Positions 9,210-18,783 of a stretch of DNA of 64,000 bases are shown piece by piece. The notes below the pieces were generated by a model that saw only the letters and a list, made by a program, of their open reading frames with translations, had not been told where the DNA came from and did not search any database. The position numbers and the translations under genes were made by a program. The stretch comes from Bacillota bacterium. Lineage in GTDB: Bacteria; Bacillota; Clostridia; Christensenellales; JAEXRW01. Location of the stretch: NCBI GenBank assembly GCA_023454175.1, contig JAEXRW010000010.1:62001-126000 (forward strand), in the 5' to 3' direction. Numbering within the stretch: the first letter of the stretch is position 1; each line of letters begins with the position of its first letter.

Positions 9210-10649
9210 TTGAAAATACTAATAGCGGCATCGGAAGCGGTGCCTTTCAGCAAGACAGGCGGCCTGGCCGATGTGGTGGGCGCTTTGGCGCAGCAGCTGA
9301 AGCGCATGGGGGTGGACGTGCGCGTCATCGTCCCCAAATACAAGGGTACAAAGGGCGTGGAGAGACTCAAGCAGGTGGGCCATTTCAACGTGGGCCTGGG
9401 CTGGCGCAACCGCTACTGCGGGCTGGAGAGCACGGAACACGAGGGCGTGACGTACTATTTCGTGGACAACCAGCAGTACTTCGAGCGGGAGAACTGCTAC
9501 AGCTACGCCGATGACGGGGAACGCTTTGCCTTTTTCTGCAGGGCGGTCCTTGAAAGCATCCAGTACACCGGCTTCGTACCCGACATCATCCACTGCAACG
9601 ACTGGCAGGCGGGGCTCATCCCCGCCATGCTGAAGGCCCAGTACAGCCATATCGTGAAAATGGCTGATATCAAGACGGTCTATACCATCCACAACCTGAA
9701 ATACCAGGGCGTCTTCCCCATCCCGGGCATGAACGAGATGCTGGGCCTGCCGGCCGAATACCTGCGCTTTGATGGACTGGAATACTTCGGCAACCTGAAC
9801 TGCATGAAAGGCGGCATCGTATACTGCGACGCCCTGACCACCGTGAGCCCCACCTATGCCAAAGAGATCCAGACGGGGGAATACGGGGAGGGGTTGGACG
9901 GCACGGTGCGTGCCCACAGCGCGAAGCTCCATGGCATCTTGAACGGGATCGATACGGAAATGTGGAACCCCGCAAAGGATGAGCATATCCCAACTAAATA
10001 CTCCGCATCCACATTTGAGAAAAAGGCGGGGAACAAAATGGCGCTCCGCGAGGCGCTGGGATTGGATGTGTCGGAAGACCTGCCCGTTATCGGCATGGTG
10101 ACACGGCTGGTGGACCAAAAGGGCCTGCACCTGGTGCGGGACGTGTTTGACGAACTCATGAAACTGCCGGTCCAGCTGGCTGTGCTCGGTGCGGGGGAAA
10201 GAGAGTATGAGATGCTTTTCCGCTGGGCTGCGGATTCGGTTTATCGCGGGCGTGTGGGGCTTCACCTGGGGATGAACGAAGCCCTGGCGCACCAGATCTA
10301 TGCAGGGAGCGACATCTTCCTGATGCCTTCGCTTTTCGAACCGTGCGGCATTTCGCAGATGATGGCCATGCGCTACGGGAGCATCCCGCTGGTGCGGGAG
10401 ACGGGGGGACTCATGGACACGGTGAAACCTTACAATGAATATGCAGACAAGGGATACGGATTCTCCTTCTCATATCCAAATTCGGCCGACATGCTCTACA
10501 CCATCAGACGGGCATTGGATTTCTACAGTCAAAAAGAAGTCTGGAGCAAGCTGGCACTACGGTGCATGAAGAAGGATTTCTCGTGGAAGGAACCGGCGAA
10601 AAAGTATATCCAATTATACAACCAACTGCATGAGGGCACTTCTTCCTGA
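9210..10649 (+). CDS. glgA: Glycogen synthase (ADP-glucose type)
   Basis: A GT5 glucosyltransferase that extends alpha-1,4-glucan from ADP-glucose. The TTG at 9210 is chosen over an in-frame GTG at 9201 because GGGGTGG sits 5 bp upstream and the protein then starts MKILIAASE, as in homologues. The N-terminal KTGG motif (K15) contacts ADP-glucose; the HCNDWQAG segment and the C-terminal SLFEPCG motif with its catalytic glutamate are intact. Length of about 479 is normal. It is the fourth gene of the operon. Confidence 0.95.
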   Translation: MKILIAASEAVPFSKTGGLADVVGALAQQLKRMGVDVRVIVPKYKGTKGVERLKQVGHFNVGLGWRNRYCGLESTEHEGVTYYFVDNQQYFERENCYSYADDGERFAFFCRAVLESIQYTGFVPDIIHCNDWQAGLIPAMLKAQYSHIVKMADIKTVYTIHNLKYQGVFPIPGMNEMLGLPAEYLRFDGLEYFGNLNCMKGGIVYCDALTTVSPTYAKEIQTGEYGEGLDGTVRAHSAKLHGILNGIDTEMWNPAKDEHIPTKYSASTFEKKAGNKMALREALGLDVSEDLPVIGMVTRLVDQKGLHLVRDVFDELMKLPVQLAVLGAGEREYEMLFRWAADSVYRGRVGLHLGMNEALAHQIYAGSDIFLMPSLFEPCGISQMMAMRYGSIPLVRETGGLMDTVKPYNEYADKGYGFSFSYPNSADMLYTIRRALDFYSQKEVWSKLALRCMKKDFSWKEPAKKYIQLYNQLHEGTSS

Positions 10650-10872
10650 GGGGACAGTCGGAGAAGTAGTGTATAATATGATTTAAAAAGTATAATAGCG
10701 AAACACCTGCAGCATGAGGCGATAGGCAGTGAAGCTTCCCAGCCTATGCATGCAAAACGGTATATGGAAAGCTTTCGCGGACTGTTGATGAAAAGGTCAT
10801 ACTATAGGGTATATGCGCCGAGGCATCGCGCAACATGCGTACCCCGGCGCTTATCAAACAAGGAGTGTTTTC
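10650..10872. other. Intergenic region between glgA and glgP
   Basis: A 223-bp gap containing a good -10 box (TATAAT at 10672-10677) but only a poor -35 match. It may carry a second promoter for glgP and the GH13 gene. No other feature was seen. Confidence 0.35.
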
Positions 10873-13293
10873 ATGGCACATATGCCGCATACACGGGAGA
10901 TCGTGGACAACATACAGACTGCAGCCCTCCAGCTTTTCGGCAAGGCCTGGGAGGATACCACGCCGGTGCAGAAATACAAGGCGGTGGCCCAAACAGTGAA
11001 AAACGCGGTGATGGAGAAATGGGCCGTCAGCCGCACCGAGGAAGGAAGACCGGCCAAAAGGCTGTACTACCTATCGGTGGAGTTCCTGATGGGGCGGGCG
11101 CTCATCAACAATATCATCAACCTGTGCCTGACCAAGGAGTATTCCGAGGCCCTGGAAAAGCTAGGCATATCCCTCTATGAACTGGAGGAGAAGGAAGCCG
11201 ACGCAGGGCTGGGAAATGGCGGGCTGGGCAGACTCGCGGCGTGCTTCCTGGATTCGCTGGCTTCACTGGGGCTGCCCGCCACGGGCTGCGGGATACGATA
11301 CGAGTACGGCCTTTTCCGACAGAGGATCGAAGACGGATACCAGGTGGAAGCGCCGGACAACTGGCTGGGGGAGAACAACGTCTGGGAATGGGAAGTGCCC
11401 TTTGAAGACGATGCGGTGGAGGTGCGTTTCGGAGGGACGATCAAGGAAGAATGGAAAAACGGAAAGCTGGAAATCTCCCATACCGGCTACAGCCGGGTCA
11501 TCGCTGTGCCCTATGACGTGCCCGTGGTGGGGTACGAAGGGAAAATGGTGAACAACCTGCGGCTGTGGAGCGCCCGGGCGGTGAAGCCCATGGACATGGC
11601 ATGCTTCAGCAGGGGCGAATACGTAAAGGCTATCGAGGAACGGGAACTGGCCGAAGTCATCTCCAAGGTGCTGTACCCGGAGGACAATCATATCCAGGGG
11701 AAGACGCTGCGCCTGCGTCAGCAATACTTTTTTGCTTCGGCCACGATCCAGCACATCCTGAGCGAATTCAAAAAGACGGGAGAGACGATCACCAGGCTGC
11801 CCGAGCACGTCACCATCCAGATCAACGACACCCATCCTTCCCTGGCCATCCCCGAGATGATGCGGCTGCTCATCGATGAGGAGGGATGCTCCTGGGAAAC
11901 GGCCTGGGATATCGTCACCCGGACTTTTGCCTATACCAACCATACCGTGATGTGGGAGGCGCTGGAGGTATGGCCCGAAACCCTGATCGCGGAACAGACG
12001 CCCCGTGTCCATACGATATTGATAGAAATCAACCGGAGATATACGGATACCATCAGGCGCAAATACCCCGGGCAGCAGGGGAAGGCGGACGCCATGGCGA
12101 TCATCCAGAACGGAAACGTGAAGATGGCATACCTGAGCATCGCGGGATCCAAAGCCGTAAACGGCGTATCCCAGATCCACGGGCAGATCCTGAGAAATGA
12201 AGTATTTTCTGACTTTTACGGCATGGAGCCGGGGAAATTCAAAAGCATAACCAACGGCATCACGCACCGCCGCTGGCTGATGAAGGCCAATCCGGAACTG
12301 ACGGAGCTTATCACCGACTGTATCGGAGAAGACTGGATCACGCAGCCGTCCCGGCTCGCCGAATTTGCCGAATTTACCGGCGACAGGGAAGTGCAGGAAC
12401 GGTTCATGGCCATCAAACTGGCCAACAAACTGAAACTGGCAGGCTACCTGAAGGAGAAACAAGGCGTTGATATAAACATTGATTCCATATTCGACGTGCA
12501 GGCCAAGCGGCTGCACGAGTACAAGCGGCAGACGCTGAATATCCTGCATGTCCTTCACCTGTACAACAAGATCTGCGATAACCCGGACGGCAGCTTTACG
12601 CCCGTTACATTCATCTTCGCAGCGAAGGCAGCGCCGGGATACGAACGCGCGAAGCTCATCATCAAGCTGATCAACAGCGCGGCGGAGCTGGTCAACAGCG
12701 ACCCCCGGTGCAAAGGGAAACTGCAGGTGGTCTTCCTGGAGAACTACGGCGTATCCCCGGCGGAAGTGCTGATCCCCGCCACCGATATCTCGGAGCAGCT
12801 CTCCACGGCGGGGAAGGAGGCTTCGGGTACGGGCAACATGAAATTCATGATGAACGGCGCGGTGACGCTGGGCACGCTGGACGGGGCCAATATCGAGATC
12901 AAGGAAGCGGTGGGGGCGGAAAACATCTTCATCTTCGGGCTGACGGCCGAGGAGACCGCGCGCATGTCCAGATACGGCCTGTACAGCCCCGGGAAAGTGT
13001 ATGAGACCAATACGAACCTTCGCAAGGCGCTGGAACGCCTCATTGAGGGGCCGATGAAGGGACTTTTCTCGGACATATACCAGTCGCTGCTCTACTCCGA
13101 CGTATATTACGTGCTGCAGGATTTCGAGAGCTATGCCCTGGCGCATGAGAAGGCAGTTCAGGCATACAGCGACAGGCATGGCTGGGCCGCGAAATGCATG
13201 CGGAATACGGCAATGTCGGGCGTTTTTTCCTCGGACAGATCCATCGCGGAATACAACGAGCAGATCTGGAAACTGCGCAGGGTGGACCCGTGA
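10873..13293 (+). CDS. glgP: Glycogen phosphorylase
   Basis: A GT35 enzyme that releases glucose-1-phosphate from glycogen using PLP. The ATG at 10873 is chosen because AAGGAGTG lies just upstream; an earlier in-frame ATG has no ribosome site. GNGGLGRLAACF marks the N-terminal domain, and the PLP site GTGNMKFMMNG carries K657. The protein has 806 residues, as expected. Its presence in the same operon as the synthetic enzymes shows turnover is genetically coupled to synthesis. Its stop overlaps the start of the next gene (GTGA). Confidence 0.95.
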   Translation: MAHMPHTREIVDNIQTAALQLFGKAWEDTTPVQKYKAVAQTVKNAVMEKWAVSRTEEGRPAKRLYYLSVEFLMGRALINNIINLCLTKEYSEALEKLGISLYELEEKEADAGLGNGGLGRLAACFLDSLASLGLPATGCGIRYEYGLFRQRIEDGYQVEAPDNWLGENNVWEWEVPFEDDAVEVRFGGTIKEEWKNGKLEISHTGYSRVIAVPYDVPVVGYEGKMVNNLRLWSARAVKPMDMACFSRGEYVKAIEERELAEVISKVLYPEDNHIQGKTLRLRQQYFFASATIQHILSEFKKTGETITRLPEHVTIQINDTHPSLAIPEMMRLLIDEEGCSWETAWDIVTRTFAYTNHTVMWEALEVWPETLIAEQTPRVHTILIEINRRYTDTIRRKYPGQQGKADAMAIIQNGNVKMAYLSIAGSKAVNGVSQIHGQILRNEVFSDFYGMEPGKFKSITNGITHRRWLMKANPELTELITDCIGEDWITQPSRLAEFAEFTGDREVQERFMAIKLANKLKLAGYLKEKQGVDINIDSIFDVQAKRLHEYKRQTLNILHVLHLYNKICDNPDGSFTPVTFIFAAKAAPGYERAKLIIKLINSAAELVNSDPRCKGKLQVVFLENYGVSPAEVLIPATDISEQLSTAGKEASGTGNMKFMMNGAVTLGTLDGANIEIKEAVGAENIFIFGLTAEETARMSRYGLYSPGKVYETNTNLRKALERLIEGPMKGLFSDIYQSLLYSDVYYVLQDFESYALAHEKAVQAYSDRHGWAAKCMRNTAMSGVFSSDRSIAEYNEQIWKLRRVDP

Positions 13294-15275
13294 GACACGC
13301 AGTTCACCATTCCAGATATGCCATATACAGGCAGCCGCAGGGAGCCATCGCATCCGGTGAAACCGTGCGATTGCGCATACGGTCGGACGCGCCGGGATGC
13401 AGCCTGATGGCGGACAGCGGAAGCGGGTATGCCGAGGTCCCCATGCAGGCGGCCGGGATCAACGGGGAACGGATGTTTGAAGTATCCGTCACCACCTCCG
13501 GGCCAGGATGGCTTTTCTATTACTTTATGATCAAAGACATGGACTCGATCCACTATTGCTGCGCTCCCCCGGACGGCCTGGGCGGGGAGGGCGTATTAGC
13601 CGGTTCCCCCGGCGAACCCTGGCAGGTCACGATATATGAAAAGGGATTCAATACGCCGGATTGGGCAAAAGGCACGGTGATGTACCAGATCTTTCCCGAC
13701 CGGTTTTTCTGCGGGAACAGGGAGAAGGCGGAGAAGGGACTGGGATACCACCGGGGCATGGGCAGAAAGGTATTTCTCCATGAGGACTGGAACGAGGAAC
13801 CCCTCTATCTTCCTTTGCCGGGCGAGAAGGAATACGCACCCTGCGACTATTTCCTGGGGGACCTTGCGGGTATTCGCCTGAAGCTTCCCTACATCGCCTC
13901 CCTCGGAGTGACCATCCTGTACCTGAACCCCATCTTTGAGGCGGCGTCCAACCACCGATACAATACCGCGGATTATACCCGCATCGACCCCGTGCTCGGG
14001 GAATGGGACGATCTCACGCGGTTATGTACAGCGGCCGAAAGCCTTGGCATCCGCATCATCCTGGACGGCGTCTTTTCCCATACCGGGGACGACAGCATCT
14101 ACTTCAACCGGAAAGGCAATTACCCCTCTACGGGCGCGTCACAGGGGCCGGACTCCCCGTATTCAAAATGGTACAAACCGGGAGACTGCGGCGGATACGC
14201 CTGCTGGTGGAACTTCGCCACCCTCCCTGAGACGAACGAGTCCGACCCAGGCTTTATGGAATTCATCCTGGGACAGGACGGCGTGGTGGGTAAGACCGTG
14301 CGAAAAGGCGCGTCGGGATTCCGGCTGGATGTGGCGGACGAACTGCCCGACCCCTTTATTTCCGGTATTCGGAAACGACTAAAAGAAGTAAAGGATGACG
14401 CCTTCCTTATCGGCGAGGTATGGGAGGACGCATCCAAAAAATACAGCTACGGGGAGCGGCGCAGATACCTGCTGGGGGATGAATTGGATACGGTGATGAA
14501 CTATCCGCTGCGGGAGGCGCTGCTGGGCTTCTGCACGGGAACCATTGACGCCACTGCATTGCACCGCCGCATCATGAGCCTCTGGGAAAACTACCCCATG
14601 CCCGCCTTTTACAGCGCGATGAACCTGCTCTCCTCCCACGATGTGGAACGTATCCGCACACGGCTGGGCGGCGCGCCCGACATGCGCACACTCTCCCGGG
14701 AGGAGCAGGCGAAGATCACATTGACTGATAACCAACTGGAACTGGCGGATGCGAGGCTGCGGCTGTGTACCCTGCTGCAGTACTTCCTGCCCGGGAACCC
14801 CTGTATTTATTACGGGGACGAGGCGGGGATGACGGGGATGGGGGACCCCTTCAACCGACGGACGCACGCGTGGGAGAGAGGGGACGGCGAAACCCTGGCC
14901 TGGTACCGGTGGCTGGCCTGGCTTCGGAGCCAATGCCCGGTATTATCGACAGGTCTTTTCATAGCGTTCCCGCTAGAGGAGCATGTTTATGCGGTGGTCC
15001 GGTTCACTTCAGACGGGCGGGACGCGTTCGGCCGTGAGCGAAACGGCGCAGCCATCTGCATCATCAATGCCGGTCCGGAGGAAAAGGACGTTGTATTCAT
15101 CATCCCGGATGCGGCGGAGGGAAGGCACGGGAAGGCTGTATCTTCCATGCGCGGACGGAGATTTACGGATATACTTACACATCAGGGATTTACATTTGAC
15201 GGTTCCGCGGTTATACTGCACATGGCGGCGTTTTCATGGATGGTGGCTGCAGAAAAATGGCCACCAGAATTGTAA
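13290..15275 (+). CDS. GH13 alpha-glycosidase (neopullulanase/cyclomaltodextrinase-like)
   Basis: A 661-residue enzyme starting at a GTG that overlaps the glgP stop by 4 bp, so it is translationally coupled. The frame stays open inside glgP, but that part reads as glgP coding sequence. An N-terminal beta-sandwich of the CBM34 type (about 1-120) precedes the barrel. The catalytic triad is present: D347 (GFRLDVADE), E376 (LIGEVWED) and D451 (SSHDVE). The motif MYQIFPDRF is typical of neopullulanase and maltogenic amylase. With no signal peptide it probably works in the cytosol, trimming branched limit dextrins left by GlgP. Exact specificity (alpha-1,4 versus alpha-1,6) cannot be told. Confidence 0.9.
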   Translation: MRHAVHHSRYAIYRQPQGAIASGETVRLRIRSDAPGCSLMADSGSGYAEVPMQAAGINGERMFEVSVTTSGPGWLFYYFMIKDMDSIHYCCAPPDGLGGEGVLAGSPGEPWQVTIYEKGFNTPDWAKGTVMYQIFPDRFFCGNREKAEKGLGYHRGMGRKVFLHEDWNEEPLYLPLPGEKEYAPCDYFLGDLAGIRLKLPYIASLGVTILYLNPIFEAASNHRYNTADYTRIDPVLGEWDDLTRLCTAAESLGIRIILDGVFSHTGDDSIYFNRKGNYPSTGASQGPDSPYSKWYKPGDCGGYACWWNFATLPETNESDPGFMEFILGQDGVVGKTVRKGASGFRLDVADELPDPFISGIRKRLKEVKDDAFLIGEVWEDASKKYSYGERRRYLLGDELDTVMNYPLREALLGFCTGTIDATALHRRIMSLWENYPMPAFYSAMNLLSSHDVERIRTRLGGAPDMRTLSREEQAKITLTDNQLELADARLRLCTLLQYFLPGNPCIYYGDEAGMTGMGDPFNRRTHAWERGDGETLAWYRWLAWLRSQCPVLSTGLFIAFPLEEHVYAVVRFTSDGRDAFGRERNGAAICIINAGPEEKDVVFIIPDAAEGRHGKAVSSMRGRRFTDILTHQGFTFDGSAVILHMAAFSWMVAAEKWPPEL

Positions 15276-15398
15276 TATTACATTATTATTAAAAACAAAT
15301 TGTTAAGTTATTTTATACCATCTGGTTATGACCACCTTTTTTGTGTTAATATAACTTTGACAAAAGATTCTATGAATATGTGGAGGGACATGGCAAAA

Positions 15399-15641
15399 AT
15401 GAGATCAATCGGTATCGTACGCAATGTGGATCAACTGGGGCGCGTGGTGCTCCCGATCGAACTCCGGAGGACTTTCGGGATCGACATCTCAGACCCGCTG
15501 GAAATCTTCGTGGACGGGGAACACATCATCCTGAAAAAATATCAGCCTGCCTGCATGTTTTGCGACAACTCTTCCAACCTGATCGAATACAAAGGCAAGA
15601 AGATATGCAAGAGCTGCCTGGAAGAAATCGAGAAGAAGTAA
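15399..15641 (+). CDS. AbrB/SpoVT-family transition-state regulator with C-terminal zinc-ribbon-like motif
   Basis: An 80-residue DNA-binding protein. The swapped-hairpin AbrB motif VRNVDQLGRVVLPIELRR is followed by a short tail with two CxxC pairs (CMFC and CKSC), a layout seen in clostridial AbrB paralogues. The start is uncertain: ATG at 15390 is only 2 bp from GGAGGG, whereas ATG at 15399 is 11 bp away but matches the usual family beginning. It lies in the same direction as the glycogen operon, 123 bp downstream of it, and may be separately transcribed. Confidence 0.92.
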   Translation: MRSIGIVRNVDQLGRVVLPIELRRTFGIDISDPLEIFVDGEHIILKKYQPACMFCDNSSNLIEYKGKKICKSCLEEIEKK

Positions 15642-15665
15642 TAAAACATAATTACGATTGCGCAA

Positions 15666-15694
15666 AAGAAGTCCGGCCCGGGACTTCTTTTTTT
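15666..15694 (+). terminator. Rho-independent terminator after the AbrB gene
   Basis: Nine-base-pair stem AAGAAGTCC/GGACTTCTT with a 6-base loop, running directly into a T-tract. Confidence 0.85.
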
Positions 15695-15753
15695 ACCTGA
15701 AACCTGCAACGAGCGCAATACCAACGGGACTTTTATATGAACATGGGAAGAGA

Positions 15754-17079
15754 CTAAATTTTCTTTTCGTTCAAGGCCAGCATAAATCCACTGCCTGGCT
15801 GAACCCATTCCACCGGCTGCATGATCTGCAGGAAGTGATCCTCTGCCTTCATTCTGCTTCGGGCCAGGCTGTTTTTTTCGCTGGAAGCGCAGAAAAACTC
15901 CCACCGTATCATAAACCGGCTTTCCTTGTTGTTTCTTTTATCATTCAATGTGGCACAAAGCGTAAATTTTTCGCAGGGGACCTTAAACCAGTAGGATTGA
16001 AAAAACATGTTGTAATCCGTCCGGTATTCCGTTACGATCTTGATCTCGTTCTTTTCACGTTTACTGATATCGATGAGGATCTTCTTCCCGCAGATGTTCT
16101 TGGGATTGACATGTGAGGTCCTCGGCGAATCCTCATACACGCAGTAAGGGTTGTTGGCGTCATGATACTCCTCGTCATTATACATCAATTCTTTCAATGC
16201 AAAAGAATGGAACTCTTTTTGCTGAGAACTTTTGAACATGGGGTCCTGCCTGAATACATGGGAATCCTTCACAGGATTCATCCGCAGAACAGTCGTTGTT
16301 GTACAGATATGAATGTCATTGTCATATAATGTGATTTCGACATTTCTGCTGAAACTACGGTCATATACACAGGATTGCATATGCGTGAAGTCTACCAAAG
16401 CCATATCTTCGGACAGTGAACGATAGACCGATTGACTGCCGTTCCCGGATTTTTCCGCCTTTCTCCAAAAGACCTGTTCAAAGATCCGTGCAACAAAGGA
16501 TTGCGTATCGCTCCCCAAAAGCTTTACGATATTGGCTTCCTTCAACAGATAGGACTTGAGTCCGGTCATGGGAATCCAACCGGAATTCTCCGCGAGCTCT
16601 TTTTCACATTTCCTGATCGTCTTTGATACGGCATATTTCAGCTCGTTCACATCATTAAAAAAGTCACACAGCTTGGAATTCAATATCGAAGTCTTAAAGT
16701 CTATGTACTTTTGATCCATATATTCGGGATGGACAGGATCGTAGATATGTTCATTGGTCTTACTCTCCATGCCTTTTTGGCTCAGCATCAGCGCAATGGG
16801 CCTTTTACCGATATTCCGGGCGTATTCGTACTCCAGGTGGATAAAACTCTTTTGGGTCTCTGGGTCGATGCTTCCGTATTTCCCGCCCAAAATGAGCAGA
16901 AAGATATCCGAGTCCCTGATCCAATGCTTTATGACATCAAACTGCTTTTTATTATCCGCGCAAAAAAGCTCCATACCTGCGGGTATATGACCCAGCCCCA
17001 AAACCGTCTCCACAACATGCAGCCTCTCGGCGACCAGATCCGTATAGGTGGAAGAAATGAAAACCTGCAGCTTTTTCAT
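15754..17079 (-). CDS. DUF4062 domain-containing protein, possible defence-type effector or sensor
   Basis: A 441-residue protein starting at the ATG at 17079 with GAGG upstream. The first 165 residues are a DUF4062 domain: it opens KKLQVFISSTYTDLVAER, then has the conserved FLLILGGKYG and the HLEYEYA stretch. This fold is related to TIR-like Rossmann modules and often sits at the N-terminus of NTPase proteins in bacterial conflict loci. The remaining 270 residues form a mixed alpha/beta region that I do not recognise; it contains no P-loop, so this is not a STAND ATPase. It is a single gene between the AbrB and MFS genes, with base composition more AT-rich than its neighbours, which suggests acquisition by transfer. 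Function unproven. Confidence 0.75.
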   Translation of the reverse strand: MKKLQVFISSTYTDLVAERLHVVETVLGLGHIPAGMELFCADNKKQFDVIKHWIRDSDIFLLILGGKYGSIDPETQKSFIHLEYEYARNIGKRPIALMLSQKGMESKTNEHIYDPVHPEYMDQKYIDFKTSILNSKLCDFFNDVNELKYAVSKTIRKCEKELAENSGWIPMTGLKSYLLKEANIVKLLGSDTQSFVARIFEQVFWRKAEKSGNGSQSVYRSLSEDMALVDFTHMQSCVYDRSFSRNVEITLYDNDIHICTTTTVLRMNPVKDSHVFRQDPMFKSSQQKEFHSFALKELMYNDEEYHDANNPYCVYEDSPRTSHVNPKNICGKKILIDISKREKNEIKIVTEYRTDYNMFFQSYWFKVPCEKFTLCATLNDKRNNKESRFMIRWEFFCASSEKNSLARSRMKAEDHFLQIMQPVEWVQPGSGFMLALNEKKI

Positions 17080-17312
17080 GTTGGGAACCTCGCATGATGA
17101 AAAATAAGGAATGAGGTGCATTTGTGTTTATTATGACACAATATGGAAGCGGCTGTAAACAGCAATATACAGCGGTTTACACTATGGATGATGCACGTTC
17201 AGGCGACTGCAACCCGATACGGCCTACCCTTGTTTCTTCCAGAGGCATTGTGATAAGATACACGCATACCGGTGCTGTATGCTTAAAATTTATATAGAGA
17301 GAAGCACATCCC

Positions 17313-18533
17313 ATGCAAACAGTCAAAACAAAACGCACCCTTTTGATCCTGGCGATCATCTTTTTTTGGTTTTCCCAATACGTGTACGGGCCGTACCAGA
17401 CGCCCTACCTGCTGGGCCTGGGCGCGGCGGCGGCATTTGTGGGGGTCATCGGCGGGGCGTACGGCTTCACCCAGATGCTGCTGCGCATCCCCGTAGGCAT
17501 CTTTGCGGACCTGCGCAACCGGCACAAGGGATTCATCCTCGTCGGCATCCTATGCTCGGCGCTGGCATCCGTTATACGCGCTTTTTGCCCATATCCTGTG
17601 GCATTCCTGTTTGCACAGATGCTTTCGGGCGTGGCGTCGGCCATGTGGATCTCCTTTTCCATCCTCTACGCCTCCCTTTTCCTGGAAGGGGAGCTGAAAA
17701 AGTCCATGGGCTATATCGTGGCGGGGAACAACGGCGGCATCCTGCTGGGATTTACGGCGGGGACGCTGCTGAACCATTTCGTCAGCCTCCAGTCGGTCTT
17801 CATCTCCAGCATCGCAGCCGGCCTGGTCTCCCTGGCCTTTGCCGCCTTCATCCGGGAAGGCAAGCCAGCCGGCGGCATCCCGGCCGAAAAAAGAACATTC
17901 AAGGACCTGCATCTCGGGCAGGCCTTTAAAAGCAAAAAGCTCATCTTTTACTGCATCCTGGCTTTCCTGATGCAGATGGTCATCATGTCCACGGCGCTGA
18001 ATTTCACAATGGCCTACGCCAAGGGGATCACCACGGAGGAATTCACGCTGGGCATCTGCTCCATGATCTTTATGGCGGTATCGGTCGCCACCTCGTTTTT
18101 TATCAGCCGCCTGAAATGGAGCAACACCACCATCATCAGCGTACTCTTTGCCTGCCTGCTCGTCTACTGCGCCCTGGTGCCGCTTTCTGGCGCTATGTGG
18201 CAGCTCTATATCCTGCAGGCCGTGGTGGGCATGGGCAACGGCGGCCTTTTCTCGCTGCTGATGGCCTATGCCATGACGGGCGTGCAGAAAGAGCACAAGT
18301 CCACGGTCATGGGCTTTTACCAGGCCTCCTACAGCGTGGGCATGACGCTGGGCCCCGTCATATTGGGCGCGCTGGCCAATAACGGCTCGTATACCGCGGG
18401 ATTCTGGGTCATCGGCGGTTTCGCGCTGGCCGGGATAGTCATCACGCAGACAGCGCGGCGCATGCCCTTGCTGAAAAGCCGGAAGACGGAAGCCCCCGAA
18501 GCGCCTGCAGCGGTGCAGGAAGAAAACGCCTGA
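17313..18533 (+). CDS. MFS transporter
   Basis: A 406-residue membrane protein with about 12 hydrophobic segments. The typical loop between helices 2 and 3 is present as GIFADLRNRHKG (close to the family GxxADRxGRR). The ATG follows a weak GAGAGAAG site. There is a cytoplasmic lysine-rich linker in the middle, near residue 190. Nothing in the sequence or neighbours gives the substrate; drug/metabolite exporters of this size are common. A hairpin terminator follows. Confidence 0.88.
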   Translation: MQTVKTKRTLLILAIIFFWFSQYVYGPYQTPYLLGLGAAAAFVGVIGGAYGFTQMLLRIPVGIFADLRNRHKGFILVGILCSALASVIRAFCPYPVAFLFAQMLSGVASAMWISFSILYASLFLEGELKKSMGYIVAGNNGGILLGFTAGTLLNHFVSLQSVFISSIAAGLVSLAFAAFIREGKPAGGIPAEKRTFKDLHLGQAFKSKKLIFYCILAFLMQMVIMSTALNFTMAYAKGITTEEFTLGICSMIFMAVSVATSFFISRLKWSNTTIISVLFACLLVYCALVPLSGAMWQLYILQAVVGMGNGGLFSLLMAYAMTGVQKEHKSTVMGFYQASYSVGMTLGPVILGALANNGSYTAGFWVIGGFALAGIVITQTARRMPLLKSRKTEAPEAPAAVQEENA

Positions 18534-18541
18534 ACAAAAAG

Positions 18542-18564
18542 AAAGTGCGGAAAAACCGCACTTT
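18542..18564 (+). terminator. Terminator-like hairpin after the MFS gene
   Basis: Nine-base-pair stem AAAGTGCGG/CCGCACTTT with an AAAAA loop. The T-tract is only the stem end plus GTTG, so termination may be moderate. Confidence 0.6.
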
Positions 18565-18568
18565 GTTG

Positions 18569-18675
18569 TCAAACAAGTGGCGACCGCCCCTTGTTTGAGT
18601 TTTACCATGCAGATTTGTTCACCACAAATTTGCATGCAAGGTGTCATTTTTGACGTATACGCCGCCAGAAATGAC
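18569..18675. repeat. Cluster of three further hairpins in the MFS/GH5 intergenic region
   Basis: Three inverted repeats follow the terminator: 18569-18598 (9-bp stem TCAAACAAG), 18606-18636 (13-position stem with one mismatch, starting CATGCA) and 18643-18675 (7-bp stem GTCATTT). No reading frame is convincing here. It could be a structured RNA, a degraded small palindromic element or a multi-part terminator for the converging transcripts. Confidence 0.5.
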
Positions 18676-18783
18676 GGATTTCAATCGTATCGTTCATTAT
18701 CCGGTAATGATGCATATCTAAGGTTTGTTGGATAACCTTTGTTTCGGAAACCGCAATTTCTCAGATGATCCAGTCAAACATAA

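Noticed and set aside
11263..13353. Long minus-strand open frame opposite glgP (about 700 codons)
   Set aside because: It is entirely antisense to a strongly conserved enzyme, has the odd Arg/His/Pro/Val composition of an opposite-strand shadow, and has no ribosome site or recognisable domain.
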